Shown: positions 44,416-54,408 of the stretch, one piece after another
How positions within the stretch are numbered: position 1 is the stretch's first letter
Layout: each line of letters starts with the position of its first letter
Assembly (NCBI GenBank): GCA_019359495.1
Contig: JAHHHF010000100.1
Location: forward strand, 1 to 64,000
Length of the DNA stretch: 64,000 nucleotides
Source of the DNA: Goleter apudmare HA4340-LM2
Lineage (GTDB): Bacteria; Cyanobacteriota; Cyanobacteriia; Cyanobacteriales; Nostocaceae
Direction of reading: 5' to 3'
The notes under the pieces: generated by a model
What the model was told of the DNA's origin: nothing
Seen by the model: the letters and a program-made list of their open reading frames with translations, nothing else
Database searches by the model: none
Translations under genes and position numbers: made by a program

Positions 44416-45694
44416 TACTATCAATACAACCTCGCAAGATGGTCAAAAATTTCAGATGAGCCATGTCTTCAATGATTATCTGCAAGCATTACTAGCAATT
44501 GAGGAAGCAAAATCAGATGTATCCCAAAAGCAAGTTTTAGCTGTTTTGTTGGCGCGGGATGCAGTTCACGCAGAACTGATGTTGAAGGTGACTCGAATAC
44601 CCCCAGATGAAGTTACCAAAGTCATGGAGTTGGATAGGCGACTGAAGGCTCAAACCAACCAGATTGTCAAAGCTGGACAACTCAAAGATTGGCGTAGCAG
44701 CATCCATCCGCCCGCAGAAGCTTGGTGGTGGTTTTTGGAACAGGATGAACCAGATCCTTGGAATCGCTTTGATGCGATTTGGGATGGGCTGACAACCATT
44801 AATCTTACGGCTGTGGTCAGTTTTTTAACAATGTTCAGTTCGCAATTTATTGTCAGTGGTTTGGATTTGCTGACAACCTTTGGATTGGTTGGAAATGGGG
44901 CGGTTGCACTGCTAGTTTTTGGTAGCCTGACGCAATCAGGACGAGAGAAGTTAAAAAAACTGTTGCATCAACTAAAATTACCTGAGCGTTACTGTAGTGA
45001 AGTATCTTTCGGTATTTCGGCACTTTTGTTACTAGGGGCGATTTATTTGCAAAATTCATTACCCCAGTTAGGTAAATACTACTTTCAACTTGGGTTGCAG
45101 AGTTTTGCCAAAGCTGAATTTACCCAAGCGAAAAAGGATTTGAAGCAAGCGATCGCATTTAATTCCGGTAACTTTGATGCTCATCTTCTTTTGGGTAAAA
45201 CCTACGAGAATTTGGAGAACTTAACCAACGCCCGGACTCATTATATGCAGGCTTTACCTGGAAATAACGCTGAAACTTACAATAATCTGGGTCGCTTGTA
45301 TCTTGGCGATCAAGATTACTTGACGGCGGAAAGCTTCTTTTTGCGCGGGTTAGATTTGGTCAAAGCTGATAATTTTCCGATCAGATACTCTTTATTAACA
45401 AATCTCGGTTGGGTACAAGTTGAACAGAATCGTCATGCAGAGGCGCGAAAAAATTTGGTAACTGCGATCGCGCTGAACCAAAAACAATCCAGTAATCAAC
45501 AGCGATGGGAAGCGAATTGTATATTTGCCAAGGTACTGGAGATTCAGAAGGATAGAAAAGGTGCGATCGCTCAATCTCAAACTTGTGTAAATAATGCCGC
45601 TAGCTACACCACATTTGATTACCGTTGGGCGATTATGGCAAGAAGACGACTAGAATCTGTCGGGACGGAAGGTGGAAATTTTAAGCAGAAATAA
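44408..45694 (+). CDS. TPR-repeat membrane protein
   Basis: A 428-residue protein. The first 120 residues are soluble (DEPDPWNRFDAIWDGL), then come three transmembrane segments (about 135-160, 165-182 and 198-218), then tetratricopeptide repeats (~225-400: FAKAEFTQAKKDLKQAIAF, YNNLGRLYLGDQDYLTAES). TPRs bind protein partners; here they would be on the cytoplasmic or periplasmic side. The start chosen (MTNTINTTSQ) overlaps the peptidase stop, so the two genes are one operon. The pair may form a wall-remodelling complex. Confidence 0.8.
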   Translation: MTNTINTTSQDGQKFQMSHVFNDYLQALLAIEEAKSDVSQKQVLAVLLARDAVHAELMLKVTRIPPDEVTKVMELDRRLKAQTNQIVKAGQLKDWRSSIHPPAEAWWWFLEQDEPDPWNRFDAIWDGLTTINLTAVVSFLTMFSSQFIVSGLDLLTTFGLVGNGAVALLVFGSLTQSGREKLKKLLHQLKLPERYCSEVSFGISALLLLGAIYLQNSLPQLGKYYFQLGLQSFAKAEFTQAKKDLKQAIAFNSGNFDAHLLLGKTYENLENLTNARTHYMQALPGNNAETYNNLGRLYLGDQDYLTAESFFLRGLDLVKADNFPIRYSLLTNLGWVQVEQNRHAEARKNLVTAIALNQKQSSNQQRWEANCIFAKVLEIQKDRKGAIAQSQTCVNNAASYTTFDYRWAIMARRRLESVGTEGGNFKQK

Positions 45695-45807
45695 TCAGCA
45701 TTCACCTCGATAATTTGTATTAAATTTTGATTTTTATTGATTGCGCGTAAAACTCCAACCCAGAAGCGAGTGGGTTAGTTCCCATCGATAAATTTCTTAG
45801 TTGCCAA

Positions 45808-46086
45808 TTAGCGACTCATGGCAAAAATCTGTTCAGCCGTTAAGGGAATGTTGGGAAACAATCTTGAATCAAAGTAATTTTCAAGGTAGGCACACAGCCT
45901 CTGGATTAAATCTTCGTGATTGGCATTTGGTTCTGATAATGGCACAGGAATCCCATCCAATAGCTCAAACTCTCTGCCTGAACCATCATCCCAGGCAAGA
46001 AACTCTTCAAAAGTCAGTGGTTGTGTGACGGTTGCATACATCGCACTCGCTCCATTGCTGACGGGTACTTGACTCAATGCTACCAA
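45808..46086 (-). pseudogene. Uma2-family (DUF820) gene with the catalytic core deleted
   Basis: The 92-residue frame has the Uma2 N-terminus (TFEEFLAWDDGSGREFELLDG and the H-x-x-x-I-x-x-L helix) fused directly to what looks like a Uma2 C-terminus (RLFPNIPLTAEQIFAMSR). The roughly 100-residue middle with the acidic nuclease residues is missing. It may still be translated, since the frame is intact, but cannot be an active nuclease. Uma2-type proteins are abundant in cyanobacteria and often decay. Confidence 0.6.
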
Positions 46087-46196
46087 GATGTACAGCTTTG
46101 TCTACCATAATCATCAGGTTGTAGTGCATAAAGCGATCGCTCCGCCAAAGCCTTTGGCTAAGGCAATTGGTGAGTGTAGTGCGATCGCGGAAAATT

Positions 46197-46231
46197 TATA
46201 GTTGATTTTCCTATAGCATGATAACCGTGTA
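46197..46231. repeat. 35-base dispersed repeat, copy 1
   Basis: TATAGTTGATTTTCCTATAG and CATGATAACCGTGT here match bases 53621-53654 except for the middle few positions. It lies directly upstream of the higA-like gene and may supply part of its promoter region. Confidence 0.6.
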
Positions 46232-46246
46232 GTAGATTATTAAGAA

Positions 46247-46561
46247 ATGAGAATTCCAAAAAATAGACCCCCCTCACATCCCGGTGAGATATTACTCAAA
46301 GATTTTCTAGAACCATTGGAAATATCTCAACGAGAACTTGCAGATGCAATTCATGTTCCTTATCAGCGAATTAATGAGGTTGTAAATCAAAAGCGGGGTA
46401 TTACGCCTAGTACAGCATTACGGTTAGCAAAATTTTTCGGGAATAATTCAGAGTTCTGGTTAAACCTTCAACAGAATTGGGAACTCTACCATGTTTTGTT
46501 GGAAGAAGAAGTGGAATTAAAAACTATTGTACAGTTTAAAAGTTCTGAAGCGACTGCTTGA
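46247..46561 (+). CDS. higA: HigA-type antitoxin, apparently orphan
   Basis: A 104-residue addiction-module antidote of the HigA/VapI HTH family. It starts MRIPKNRPPSHPGEILLKDF and contains the XRE-type HTH ISQRELADAIHVPYQRINEV (~30-50) and the FWLNLQQNWELY helix (~75). HigB toxin genes normally sit just upstream, but no toxin-like frame is present on either side. It could regulate other genes or neutralise a toxin encoded elsewhere. Confidence 0.85.
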   Translation: MRIPKNRPPSHPGEILLKDFLEPLEISQRELADAIHVPYQRINEVVNQKRGITPSTALRLAKFFGNNSEFWLNLQQNWELYHVLLEEEVELKTIVQFKSSEATA

Positions 46562-46939
46562 AGTTGGGTAATGGAAGGCGATCGCTATTGATTCGTTAGG
46601 GCGACCGACACTTAATCCTGCTGTTAGGCAGCTTAACGAATGCCTCTGCCTCGAATTTAGCATCAAAAGCTCTCCATGCACCGACTCTCAAAAAGTTATT
46701 ATTACTTGGGGCGAATATTCGTTCTATTCCAAATCTTCTATATTTAATAAATGATTCAAATAGCATGGTAACGAGTTCTAACCTCACTCGTCCTGGCTTA
46801 CTTTCTGCTCAATATTGGCGGTTCCAGAAGGAGGGGCACTACGCAATCCATCTCTCAAGCCATTTCTGAAAACATTACCACTACCAATTCCAAAACCTGA
46901 GATTATGACTGTGTGCAGACGCAATGGGGGAAAAGCAGC
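46562..46939. other. Intergenic region before the hybrid kinase
   Basis: About 350 bases without a supported gene. A minus-strand frame (near 46596-46787, FESFIKYRRFGIERIFAP) has no ribosome site and no family I know; it may be a decayed fragment. The region contains one HIP1 site. Confidence 0.4.
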
Positions 46940-49900
46940 ATGAGGCAGCAGCAGGCAGAGCAGCTTTTTGCGGGCGTGGGTGAAATGGCGCGGTTGATGC
47001 GGTTTTATGACTGGTCACAAACGCTGCTGGGTGCTGTGGACACCTGGACACCCAGCTTACGATCCGCTTTAACAATTTGCTTGAATTCTCGCTTTCCGAT
47101 CGCCATCTACTGGGGTTCAGACTTCTCGCTGCTGTATAACGACGCTTGGAAACCAATTCTGGGAGATAAGCATCCTTGGGCATTGGGTCGCCCCGCCCGT
47201 GAGGTCTGGTCAGAAATTTGGACAGGAATTGGGCCTGAACTCAAGGGCGTTTTAGCGACAGGCGAAGGCACTTTTCACAGCGATGAGCTACTGGCGATGT
47301 ACCGATTCGGATACATCGAAGAGTGTTATTTTGATTACACTTTTAATCCCATTCGGGGTGAGACGGGTACAGTCGAGGGTATAATAAATATTGTCAGTGA
47401 GACTACCTATCGCGTGTTAAACGATCGCCGCGCTCAACTGCTGCGAGAGGTGGCATCTCGAACTGGAACGGCGAAAACGGCTGATTCAGCAGGCACATCG
47501 CTGGTGGAGGCTCTGAAAACCGATCCGGCTGATATTCCGTTCGCACTGCTTTATTTAGTCGATCCAAATAGTAATGCGGCTCGTCTTTACGGTAGCACTG
47601 AGTCTGGTTTAGATCCTGCTGTTTGTCCGGCTGAGATTGACTTAGCAGATACCGACCCTTGGTCGATCGCACTCGTGGCTCGAACGGGGCGATCGCAGAT
47701 CATTGATACCGTGGCAACTCGGTTTGGCACATTGCCGGGAAGTCCTTGGACTGAACCTCCGCAAGAGGCAATGGTGTTGCCAATTTTAGCACCGGGACAG
47801 AGTAAAGTGACGGGTGTGCTAGTTGCAGTTGCCAGTCCACGCCGGAGATTGGACGATCGCTATTGTGATTTTTTCGAGCAAGTTGCTGGGCAAGTCGCCT
47901 TGATGGTTGCCAATGCCCAAGCTTACGAAGAAGAACGCCGACGGGCGGAAGCATTGGCGGAACTTGATCGCGCCAAAACTGCTTTTTTTAGTAATGTCTC
48001 TCATGAATTTCGTACACCCTTAACCTTGATGCTGAGTCCTTTGCAAGAACTCTCAGCAAATCTCAACGGGCGCTTACAACCCGATGAACGAGAACAGTTA
48101 CAGCTTGTACAGCGCAATGGGTTACGGTTGCAAAAATTGGTCAATACGCTGCTAGATTTTTCGCGCATTGAAGCTGGAAGGGTGCAGGCTTCCTATGAAC
48201 CAACGGATTTAGCCAGCTACACGGCGGAACTGGCGAGTGCGTTTCGATCGCTGATAGAATCGGCTGGCATGACTTTGGCGATCGACTGTGTATCATTGCC
48301 AGAACTTGTATATGTTGATCGCGAAATGTGGGAAAAGATTGTTCTCAATCTGATTTCCAATGCGTTCAAGTTTACGTTTGCTGGCACAATCACGGTTTGT
48401 TTACAACTCGTTGATAATACGGTTGAATTTAGTGTTGCGGATACAGGTGTGGGAATTCCGGAAGCAGAGTTACCGCGATTGTTTGAGAGGTTTCATCGGG
48501 TGAACGGGACGCGATCGCGCACTTATGAAGGTTCGGGAATTGGGCTGGCTTTGGTGCAAGAACTGGTGAAACTGCACGGTGGCACAGTTCGAGTCAATAG
48601 TCAAGTTGATCGCGGTACAACTTTTGCGATCGCCATTCCTTTGGGAACTGCTCATTTGCCGCCAGAGCGGATTCGCTCAATTCGGACGCTGGAATCCACC
48701 GCCCTGGGAGCCGCGCCGTTTGTTGAGGAAGCTTGGCGATGGATTGGGGAAGCAGACTTAAGGTTAGAACAGACAGATTTAATCTCCGATATTCCTCAAA
48801 CAAACGGTCACAATTCCCAATCTAAAATCCTCCTCGCCGACGATAACGCCGATATGCGCGACTACGTGAAGCGTTTACTGAGTTCGCGCTTTCAGGTTGA
48901 AACCGTTGCCAATGGAGCGGCGGCACTGCGGGCAATTCAAGCAAATCCACCAGATTTGGTGCTATCGGATGTGATGATGCCAGAAATGGACGGCTTTGAA
49001 CTGTTGGCAGTTTTGCGAGCGCACCCCACCATGCACAGTATTCCGGTGATTCTCTTATCTGCTCGTGCAGGCGAAGAAGCGCGGATTGAAGGATTAGAAG
49101 CAGGTGCAGATGATTACTTAACCAAGCCATTTTCAGCGCGGGAACTACTGGCACGGGTAGAGTCAAATTTGAAACTTGGGCAGCTACGAAAAGCGGCAAC
49201 TGAGCAAGAACAAGCATTGCGGCTGGAAGTGCAAGCGGCTAGAGACAGCTTGGAGAATGTGCTGACTCGGATTGCTGACCAATTTTTGGCATTGGATTGG
49301 GAATGGCGTTACATCTATGTTAACGATCGCGTCACAGAAGTTACAGGCATAGCTAGAGAAAATCTCCTGGGCAGGAGGATTTGGGATGTGTTTCCTGAGA
49401 CACGAGAAAGTCAGTTTGGTCAGGAATTGCGTCGGGCTGTCGCCGAACAAACCCCTGTGCAGTTCGAGTACTTCTACTCTCCCTGGAATCGCTGGTTTGA
49501 AAACCATGTTTATCCATCTGCCGATGGCGTATCAATCATTGTCACCGAAATTACTGGTCGCAAACAGGCAGAACAACAGTTGCGCGAGTCTGAAAAATTT
49601 TTGCAGGCAATCAACGAAACCGCGCCCAATCTGCTCTACATTTTTGATTTAAATGAACGACGAAATGTGTACGTCAGCCCGCAAATTTTTCAGCTACTGG
49701 GCGTTTTACCCAAAGACGTGCAAGCGATCAATTCACAGATTTTTGCCCAATTGTTTCATCCTGACGACCTCGAACAAATTGAGCAGCATCACGACAGGAT
49801 GCGAACTGCACAAGAAGATGATATTTTTACCATCGAATATCGGATGAAACACTCTAGCGGGAGATGGCTTTGGCTATCCAGCCGTGACACGATTTTTATC

Positions 49901-52900
49901 CGCGACGAGCAGGGTGAACCGAGGCAAATACTAGGTTCAGCAATTGACATCACCGATCGCAAACAAGCCGAACTGATTTCAGCCGAACAGAAGCGACTGC
50001 TAGAAATGACTGCATCAGGAACGTCACTTGATGATTGCCTGAGTGCCATCTGTACTGCAATCTCCAGCCTAGATACTCGCGTCCGTGCCTGCTTTTTGTT
50101 GCCCGATGACCAATGCCAAAGGTTTTCTCGCTCGATTACGCCAGACCTACCGCCCTCGTTTGGCGCAGGACTCAAAGACGCGCCAATTAACGAACTCTGC
50201 ATAGGGACTTGTGGTGAAGCAGTCTATTCTGGGCAACCCATTACTTGTAATGATATTGCCAACGACGATCGCTGGTCGCAAGGCTGGCGAGAATTATGTA
50301 TCGCTCACGAGATTTTAGCCTGTCATTCTACCCCTGTCTTTGGCAAGGATGCCGTAGCGATCGGATCGCTGATGCTGTGCTTTAATCAAGTGCGGAATCC
50401 CACCGATTGGGAATATCAACTGGCGGAGTTTGGTACTCAAGTTGCCAGTATTGTATTTGAGCGCGATCGCACTAACTTGGCTCTCCGCAAATCCGAGCAA
50501 AAATATCGCTCGCTGTTTGAATCTATTGACCAAGGTTTTTGCACGGTTGAAGTTTTGTTTGATGCGGACGAAAAACCGTTTGACTACCGCTTTATGGAGG
50601 TCAATGAGGCGTTTGAGCAGCAAAGCGGTTTAGCAAATGCAGCCGGAAAAACAATTCTCGAACTTGTGCCAAACATCGAACCGCAGTGGGTAGAACTTTA
50701 CGCTCAGGTAGCGAAGTCAGGCGAATCGCTCCGGTTTGAAGCTGATGTGACTGCGATGAACCGCATTTTTGATGTCTATGCGCTCCCCATTCCAGCATCC
50801 GGAGAGAACTATGTTGCAATTCTGTTTGTAGACATCACCCAACGCAAACGCCGCGAGGCAAATCTGGTCTTTTTAGCCGAAATCCAGGACGATTGCACCC
50901 GGCTGACGACGGCTAATGCCATGATGCAAACCATTGGCGCAAAAATCGGTGCGTACTTGAACCTTTCCATCTGCGCCTTTATTGATATTGATGAAGCCAA
51001 AGATTATGCGATCGTTCCCTACACTTGGCATCGAGCAGACGCGCCCGATGTCACTGGTACTCATCGCATCTCCGAATTTTTAAATGAAGCCTTTTATGTA
51101 GAAGCAAGGGCTGGAAACATTGTGGTTGTAAACGATACAAACACAGATGCACGAGCCGATGCCGCCAGCCACGCCGCGCTCAACCTCTATTCCTTGATCA
51201 GTGTGCCATTTTTGCGCGATGGGCAATGGAAATTTCTGCTGAATGTGGCAGATTCTCGTCCGCGTCAGTGGCGTGAAGATGAAATCGAATTATTTTCTGA
51301 ACTGGCGAACAGCATCTTCCCAAGGCTCGAACGCGCCCGCGCTGAGGCGACTGTCGCCGCAGACCTCCAAGATATGCAAAGATTGCAGGAATTGAGCGCC
51401 CGATTAGTCAGCGAAGGCGATATTCAAACGCTGTATCAAGAAATTGTCTCGACTGCGATCGCGCTCATGCAAGCAGATGCCGGAACGATGCAAATTCTCG
51501 ACGCAGCGACCCAGGAATTGGTGCTGATTGCTACACAGGGACTTGAGCCAGAGATGACCGAGTATTTTCACCGTGTAGATGTCACTTCTAACACTTCTTG
51601 CGGCATGGCACTCAAAACTGGCGTGCGGAAATTCATCGATTTCGATGTGCCAGAAAGCGAAGACCCCACAGGCTCGATGCGACGACACGTAGAGGCGGGT
51701 ATTCTGTCCGCACAGACGACACCGTTGATCACCCGTTCTGGCAAGCCAATCGGCATGTTTTCCACCCATTGGCGCACCCACCATCGACCGAGCGATCGCC
51801 AATTGCGGTTTCTCGATTTGCTGGCTCGTCAGGCGGCTGACTTGATCGAGCGGCGGCAAACCGAAGCAGACTTACGGCAAAAGAACGCGATTTTGAATGT
51901 CATTAGTGAATCAACTCCGACTTTAATTTATGCTAAAGACCGAGAGGGCAGAGTCCTAATGGCGAATGCCAGCTTGCTTGATGTAGTCGGGCTACCGGAA
52001 TCGGAAGTTTTAGGCCGCACCTCACGAGATTTTCACCAACCGCGTGAAGCAGCAGAACAAGCAATGGAAAATGATTGGGAGGTCATGAGATCGGGGAAAA
52101 CGCTTGCTTTTGAAGAAACCGTGGATACACCTACCCATCGACGAACTCTCCTTTCACTGAAATCACCTTACCATGATGAAGGTGGAAACGTCATTGGGTT
52201 AATCGGCGTTTCCATTGATATTAGCGATCGCAAACAAATCGAAGTTGAACGAGAGCAACTCTTACAGCGCGAACAAGTTGCCCGCGAACAAGCCGAAATC
52301 GCCAACCGCATCAAAGATGAGTTTCTCGCCGTGATTTCCCACGAACTGCGAACCCCGCTCAATCCGATTCTTGATTGGGCAAAACTGTTGCAGCAAGGCA
52401 AACTCGATACCGCTAAAAGCAGACAAGCACTCACCACAATCGAGCGCAATGCTCAACTCCAGTCCCAATTGATCGACGATCTGCTCGACATCTCCCGGAT
52501 TCTACGTGGCAAACTCAGCTTAAATACTTTCCCAGTCAACCTCAGTCAAGTAATTGCCGCAGCCCAAGAAACAGTACGACTGGCGGCGGAAGCAAAATCG
52601 ATTCAAATACAGACGGAAATTGCATCGATTGGTCAAGTTACGGGCGATGCCGGACGCTTGCAGCAAGTGGTCTGGAATCTGTTATCGAATGCAGTCAAGT
52701 TTACACCACAAGGGGGACAGATTACAATCGCACTCACCCAAACCGCAACTCATACCCAACTACAAATCAGCGACACCGGCAAAGGCATCCATCCCGATTT
52801 TCTCCCTTGTGTATTTGAGCATTTCCGCCAAGAAGACAGCGCGACGACTCGTAAATTTGGCGGTTTGGGATTGGGACTAGCGATCGCCAAACAAATCACA

Positions 52901-53452
52901 GAACTACACGGCGGCACAATCGCAGCTGCAAGCGCAGGGGAGGGACAAGGAGCGACGTTTACAGTTGAGATTCCACTGGCATTTGCGATCAGCACATCAC
53001 CTACACCAACCCCTACTTTTATGACAACGAGTGATCTGAGTAACTTGCGAATTTTAATGATTGATGATGATGCAGACTCACGAGAGATTATTAGCTTTAT
53101 CCTTGAACTAGCAGGCGCAATCGTCACAAGTGTTGCTTCTGGCAAAGAAGCACTGCAAGCGATTAAACAATCTATTCCCGATGCGATCGTCAGTGATATT
53201 GGCATGGCAGAAATGGATGGCTATACGCTCATACAGCAAATCCGGCAGCTAAAATCACTTCAACAAGTTCCAGCCATTGCTCTAAGTGCTTATGCCGGAG
53301 ATAGCGATCGCCAGCAAGCCTTAAAAGCTGGATTTCAGCAGCATTTAGCTAAACCCATTGATCCAGAGGCATTAACTGAGATGATTAGTGTTTTGGTCAA
53401 TACCCCAAACCCACTAAGTAGGCGTCAGCAAAAGCCTTCTCGGTATTGCTGA
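46940..53452 (+). CDS. Giant hybrid sensor histidine kinase (two kinase modules, two receivers)
   Basis: A ~2170-residue soluble hybrid kinase. In order: an N-terminal PAS-like domain (~10-140), GAF (~160-320), HisKA with SNVSHEFRTPLTL (H355) and HATPase (~360-600), receiver with phosphoacceptor in LSDVMMPEMDG (D677), two PAS domains (~770-1000), GAF (~1015-1180), PAS (~1185-1310), two GAF domains (~1310-1640), PAS (~1650-1770), second HisKA with VISHELRTPLNPI (H1801), HATPase (DTGKGI ~1950) and a second receiver (VSDIGMAEMDG, D2086). There are no transmembrane segments. A GTG nine codons upstream is an alternative start. The output partner is not encoded here. Confidence 0.9.
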   Translation: MRQQQAEQLFAGVGEMARLMRFYDWSQTLLGAVDTWTPSLRSALTICLNSRFPIAIYWGSDFSLLYNDAWKPILGDKHPWALGRPAREVWSEIWTGIGPELKGVLATGEGTFHSDELLAMYRFGYIEECYFDYTFNPIRGETGTVEGIINIVSETTYRVLNDRRAQLLREVASRTGTAKTADSAGTSLVEALKTDPADIPFALLYLVDPNSNAARLYGSTESGLDPAVCPAEIDLADTDPWSIALVARTGRSQIIDTVATRFGTLPGSPWTEPPQEAMVLPILAPGQSKVTGVLVAVASPRRRLDDRYCDFFEQVAGQVALMVANAQAYEEERRRAEALAELDRAKTAFFSNVSHEFRTPLTLMLSPLQELSANLNGRLQPDEREQLQLVQRNGLRLQKLVNTLLDFSRIEAGRVQASYEPTDLASYTAELASAFRSLIESAGMTLAIDCVSLPELVYVDREMWEKIVLNLISNAFKFTFAGTITVCLQLVDNTVEFSVADTGVGIPEAELPRLFERFHRVNGTRSRTYEGSGIGLALVQELVKLHGGTVRVNSQVDRGTTFAIAIPLGTAHLPPERIRSIRTLESTALGAAPFVEEAWRWIGEADLRLEQTDLISDIPQTNGHNSQSKILLADDNADMRDYVKRLLSSRFQVETVANGAAALRAIQANPPDLVLSDVMMPEMDGFELLAVLRAHPTMHSIPVILLSARAGEEARIEGLEAGADDYLTKPFSARELLARVESNLKLGQLRKAATEQEQALRLEVQAARDSLENVLTRIADQFLALDWEWRYIYVNDRVTEVTGIARENLLGRRIWDVFPETRESQFGQELRRAVAEQTPVQFEYFYSPWNRWFENHVYPSADGVSIIVTEITGRKQAEQQLRESEKFLQAINETAPNLLYIFDLNERRNVYVSPQIFQLLGVLPKDVQAINSQIFAQLFHPDDLEQIEQHHDRMRTAQEDDIFTIEYRMKHSSGRWLWLSSRDTIFIRDEQGEPRQILGSAIDITDRKQAELISAEQKRLLEMTASGTSLDDCLSAICTAISSLDTRVRACFLLPDDQCQRFSRSITPDLPPSFGAGLKDAPINELCIGTCGEAVYSGQPITCNDIANDDRWSQGWRELCIAHEILACHSTPVFGKDAVAIGSLMLCFNQVRNPTDWEYQLAEFGTQVASIVFERDRTNLALRKSEQKYRSLFESIDQGFCTVEVLFDADEKPFDYRFMEVNEAFEQQSGLANAAGKTILELVPNIEPQWVELYAQVAKSGESLRFEADVTAMNRIFDVYALPIPASGENYVAILFVDITQRKRREANLVFLAEIQDDCTRLTTANAMMQTIGAKIGAYLNLSICAFIDIDEAKDYAIVPYTWHRADAPDVTGTHRISEFLNEAFYVEARAGNIVVVNDTNTDARADAASHAALNLYSLISVPFLRDGQWKFLLNVADSRPRQWREDEIELFSELANSIFPRLERARAEATVAADLQDMQRLQELSARLVSEGDIQTLYQEIVSTAIALMQADAGTMQILDAATQELVLIATQGLEPEMTEYFHRVDVTSNTSCGMALKTGVRKFIDFDVPESEDPTGSMRRHVEAGILSAQTTPLITRSGKPIGMFSTHWRTHHRPSDRQLRFLDLLARQAADLIERRQTEADLRQKNAILNVISESTPTLIYAKDREGRVLMANASLLDVVGLPESEVLGRTSRDFHQPREAAEQAMENDWEVMRSGKTLAFEETVDTPTHRRTLLSLKSPYHDEGGNVIGLIGVSIDISDRKQIEVEREQLLQREQVAREQAEIANRIKDEFLAVISHELRTPLNPILDWAKLLQQGKLDTAKSRQALTTIERNAQLQSQLIDDLLDISRILRGKLSLNTFPVNLSQVIAAAQETVRLAAEAKSIQIQTEIASIGQVTGDAGRLQQVVWNLLSNAVKFTPQGGQITIALTQTATHTQLQISDTGKGIHPDFLPCVFEHFRQEDSATTRKFGGLGLGLAIAKQITELHGGTIAAASAGEGQGATFTVEIPLAFAISTSPTPTPTFMTTSDLSNLRILMIDDDADSREIISFILELAGAIVTSVASGKEALQAIKQSIPDAIVSDIGMAEMDGYTLIQQIRQLKSLQQVPAIALSAYAGDSDRQQALKAGFQQHLAKPIDPEALTEMISVLVNTPNPLSRRQQKPSRYC

Positions 53453-53554
53453 ACAGTGGGATGATTTTTGTCTCACGCAGAGGAGCCAGTCGCGTGGGCG
53501 GGTTTCCTTATATTAATTGCTATATCATCAAGTTAAAAATATGTTTTCCTAAAC

Positions 53555-53581
53555 GTTGACTGTCAACGGTTAACAGTCAAC
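53555..53581. repeat. Inverted repeat downstream of hybrid kinase
   Basis: GTTGACTGT and ACAGTCAAC form a perfect 9-base stem with a 9-base loop. A related run (GGTTGACTGCTGACAGTTAACAG) lies near 39803. No T-tail, so it is more likely a dispersed repeat than a terminator. Confidence 0.5.
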
Positions 53582-53620
53582 AGCCAAAACCGATATTTTT
53601 CACAACTGAAATAGGATTGC

Positions 53621-53654
53621 TATAGTTGATTTGCTGATAGCATGATAACCGTGT
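53621..53654. repeat. 35-base dispersed repeat, copy 2
   Basis: Matches bases 46197-46231 (TATAGTTGATTT, then ATAGCATGATAACCGTGT) with a few differences. It lies between the kinase gene and lipB, with no associated gene of its own. Confidence 0.6.
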
Positions 53655-53727
53655 CGATGGAAGAGGGATTACACGTTTAATTCACCCCAACCGGAAGAAT
53701 AGCTTACCAAAAACTTGAGGCTATTCC

Positions 53728-54408
53728 CTATTGCCTTGTCACTTGGGAATCTATTAAATCTAAGCCAAATACTTGAGCAAAGCATTGTGCTACGTGAGGA
53801 CGTACCTCTTGACAAGTGATACCAGGAATCCATGCAGCTAAACTGTCCACCGGCTTGTCAGCAATACCGCAAGGTACGATTTGTCGAAAGCCTGTCAAAT
53901 CAGGACAGACGTTTAATGCAAAACCGTGCATGGTAATCCAACGGCTAACTTTAATCCCAATTGCTGCCACTTTGCGTCCTTCTACCCACACACCAGTAAA
54001 ATTGGGAATGCGATCGCCTTGCAACCCGTAAATAGCCAAGACGCGAATTATCACTTCTTCCAGTTGCCTTAAATACCAATGTAAATCTTTGCAATGACGT
54101 TGCAGATTTAAAATAGGATACCCTACCAGCTGACCAGGACAATGATAAGTCACTTCGCCGCCGCGCTCAACTCTATGAATTTCTGGAGTAGTTTCGCCAA
54201 TGTTAAATTTGAGAAATTCCGTACTAGCACCTTGCCCCAAAGTGTAGACTGGGGGATGCTCTAGCAAGATTAACACATCATCCAGACTAGGATTTTTCAG
54301 GCGATCGCCTAAAAGCGATCGTTGCCATTCCAGGGCATCTAGGTAAGGCATCAGCCTCCCATCATATAACAAACAAGTGTATTTTTTTGCTTCAATACTA
54401 CGGATCAT
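53728..54408 (-). CDS. lipB: Octanoyl-[acyl-carrier-protein]:protein transferase (LipB)
   Basis: Transfers octanoyl groups from acyl carrier protein to lipoyl domains of 2-oxoacid dehydrogenases and the glycine cleavage system, the first step of lipoate assembly in the cytoplasm. Visible motifs are [10 protein letters not shown] (~53), the family signature [19 protein letters not shown] (~84-102), catalytic lysine region [10 protein letters not shown] (~145) and the acyl-accepting cysteine in IVPCGI (~180). The frame opens 13 codons earlier with TTG; the ATG (MIRSIEAKK) is preferred. 226 residues is normal. Confidence 0.93.
   Translation of the reverse strand: MIRSIEAKKYTCLLYDGRLMPYLDALEWQRSLLGDRLKNPSLDDVLILLEHPPVYTLGQGASTEFLKFNIGETTPEIHRVERGGEVTYHCPGQLVGYPILNLQRHCKDLHWYLRQLEEVIIRVLAIYGLQGDRIPNFTGVWVEGRKVAAIGIKVSRWITMHGFALNVCPDLTGFRQIVPCGIADKPVDSLAAWIPGITCQEVRPHVAQCFAQVFGLDLIDSQVTRQ

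Noticed and set aside
46596-46787. A small minus-strand gene before the hybrid kinase
   Set aside because: The frame opens with GTG and no Shine-Dalgarno sequence, and I do not recognise the peptide; evidence is too weak to list it as a gene.
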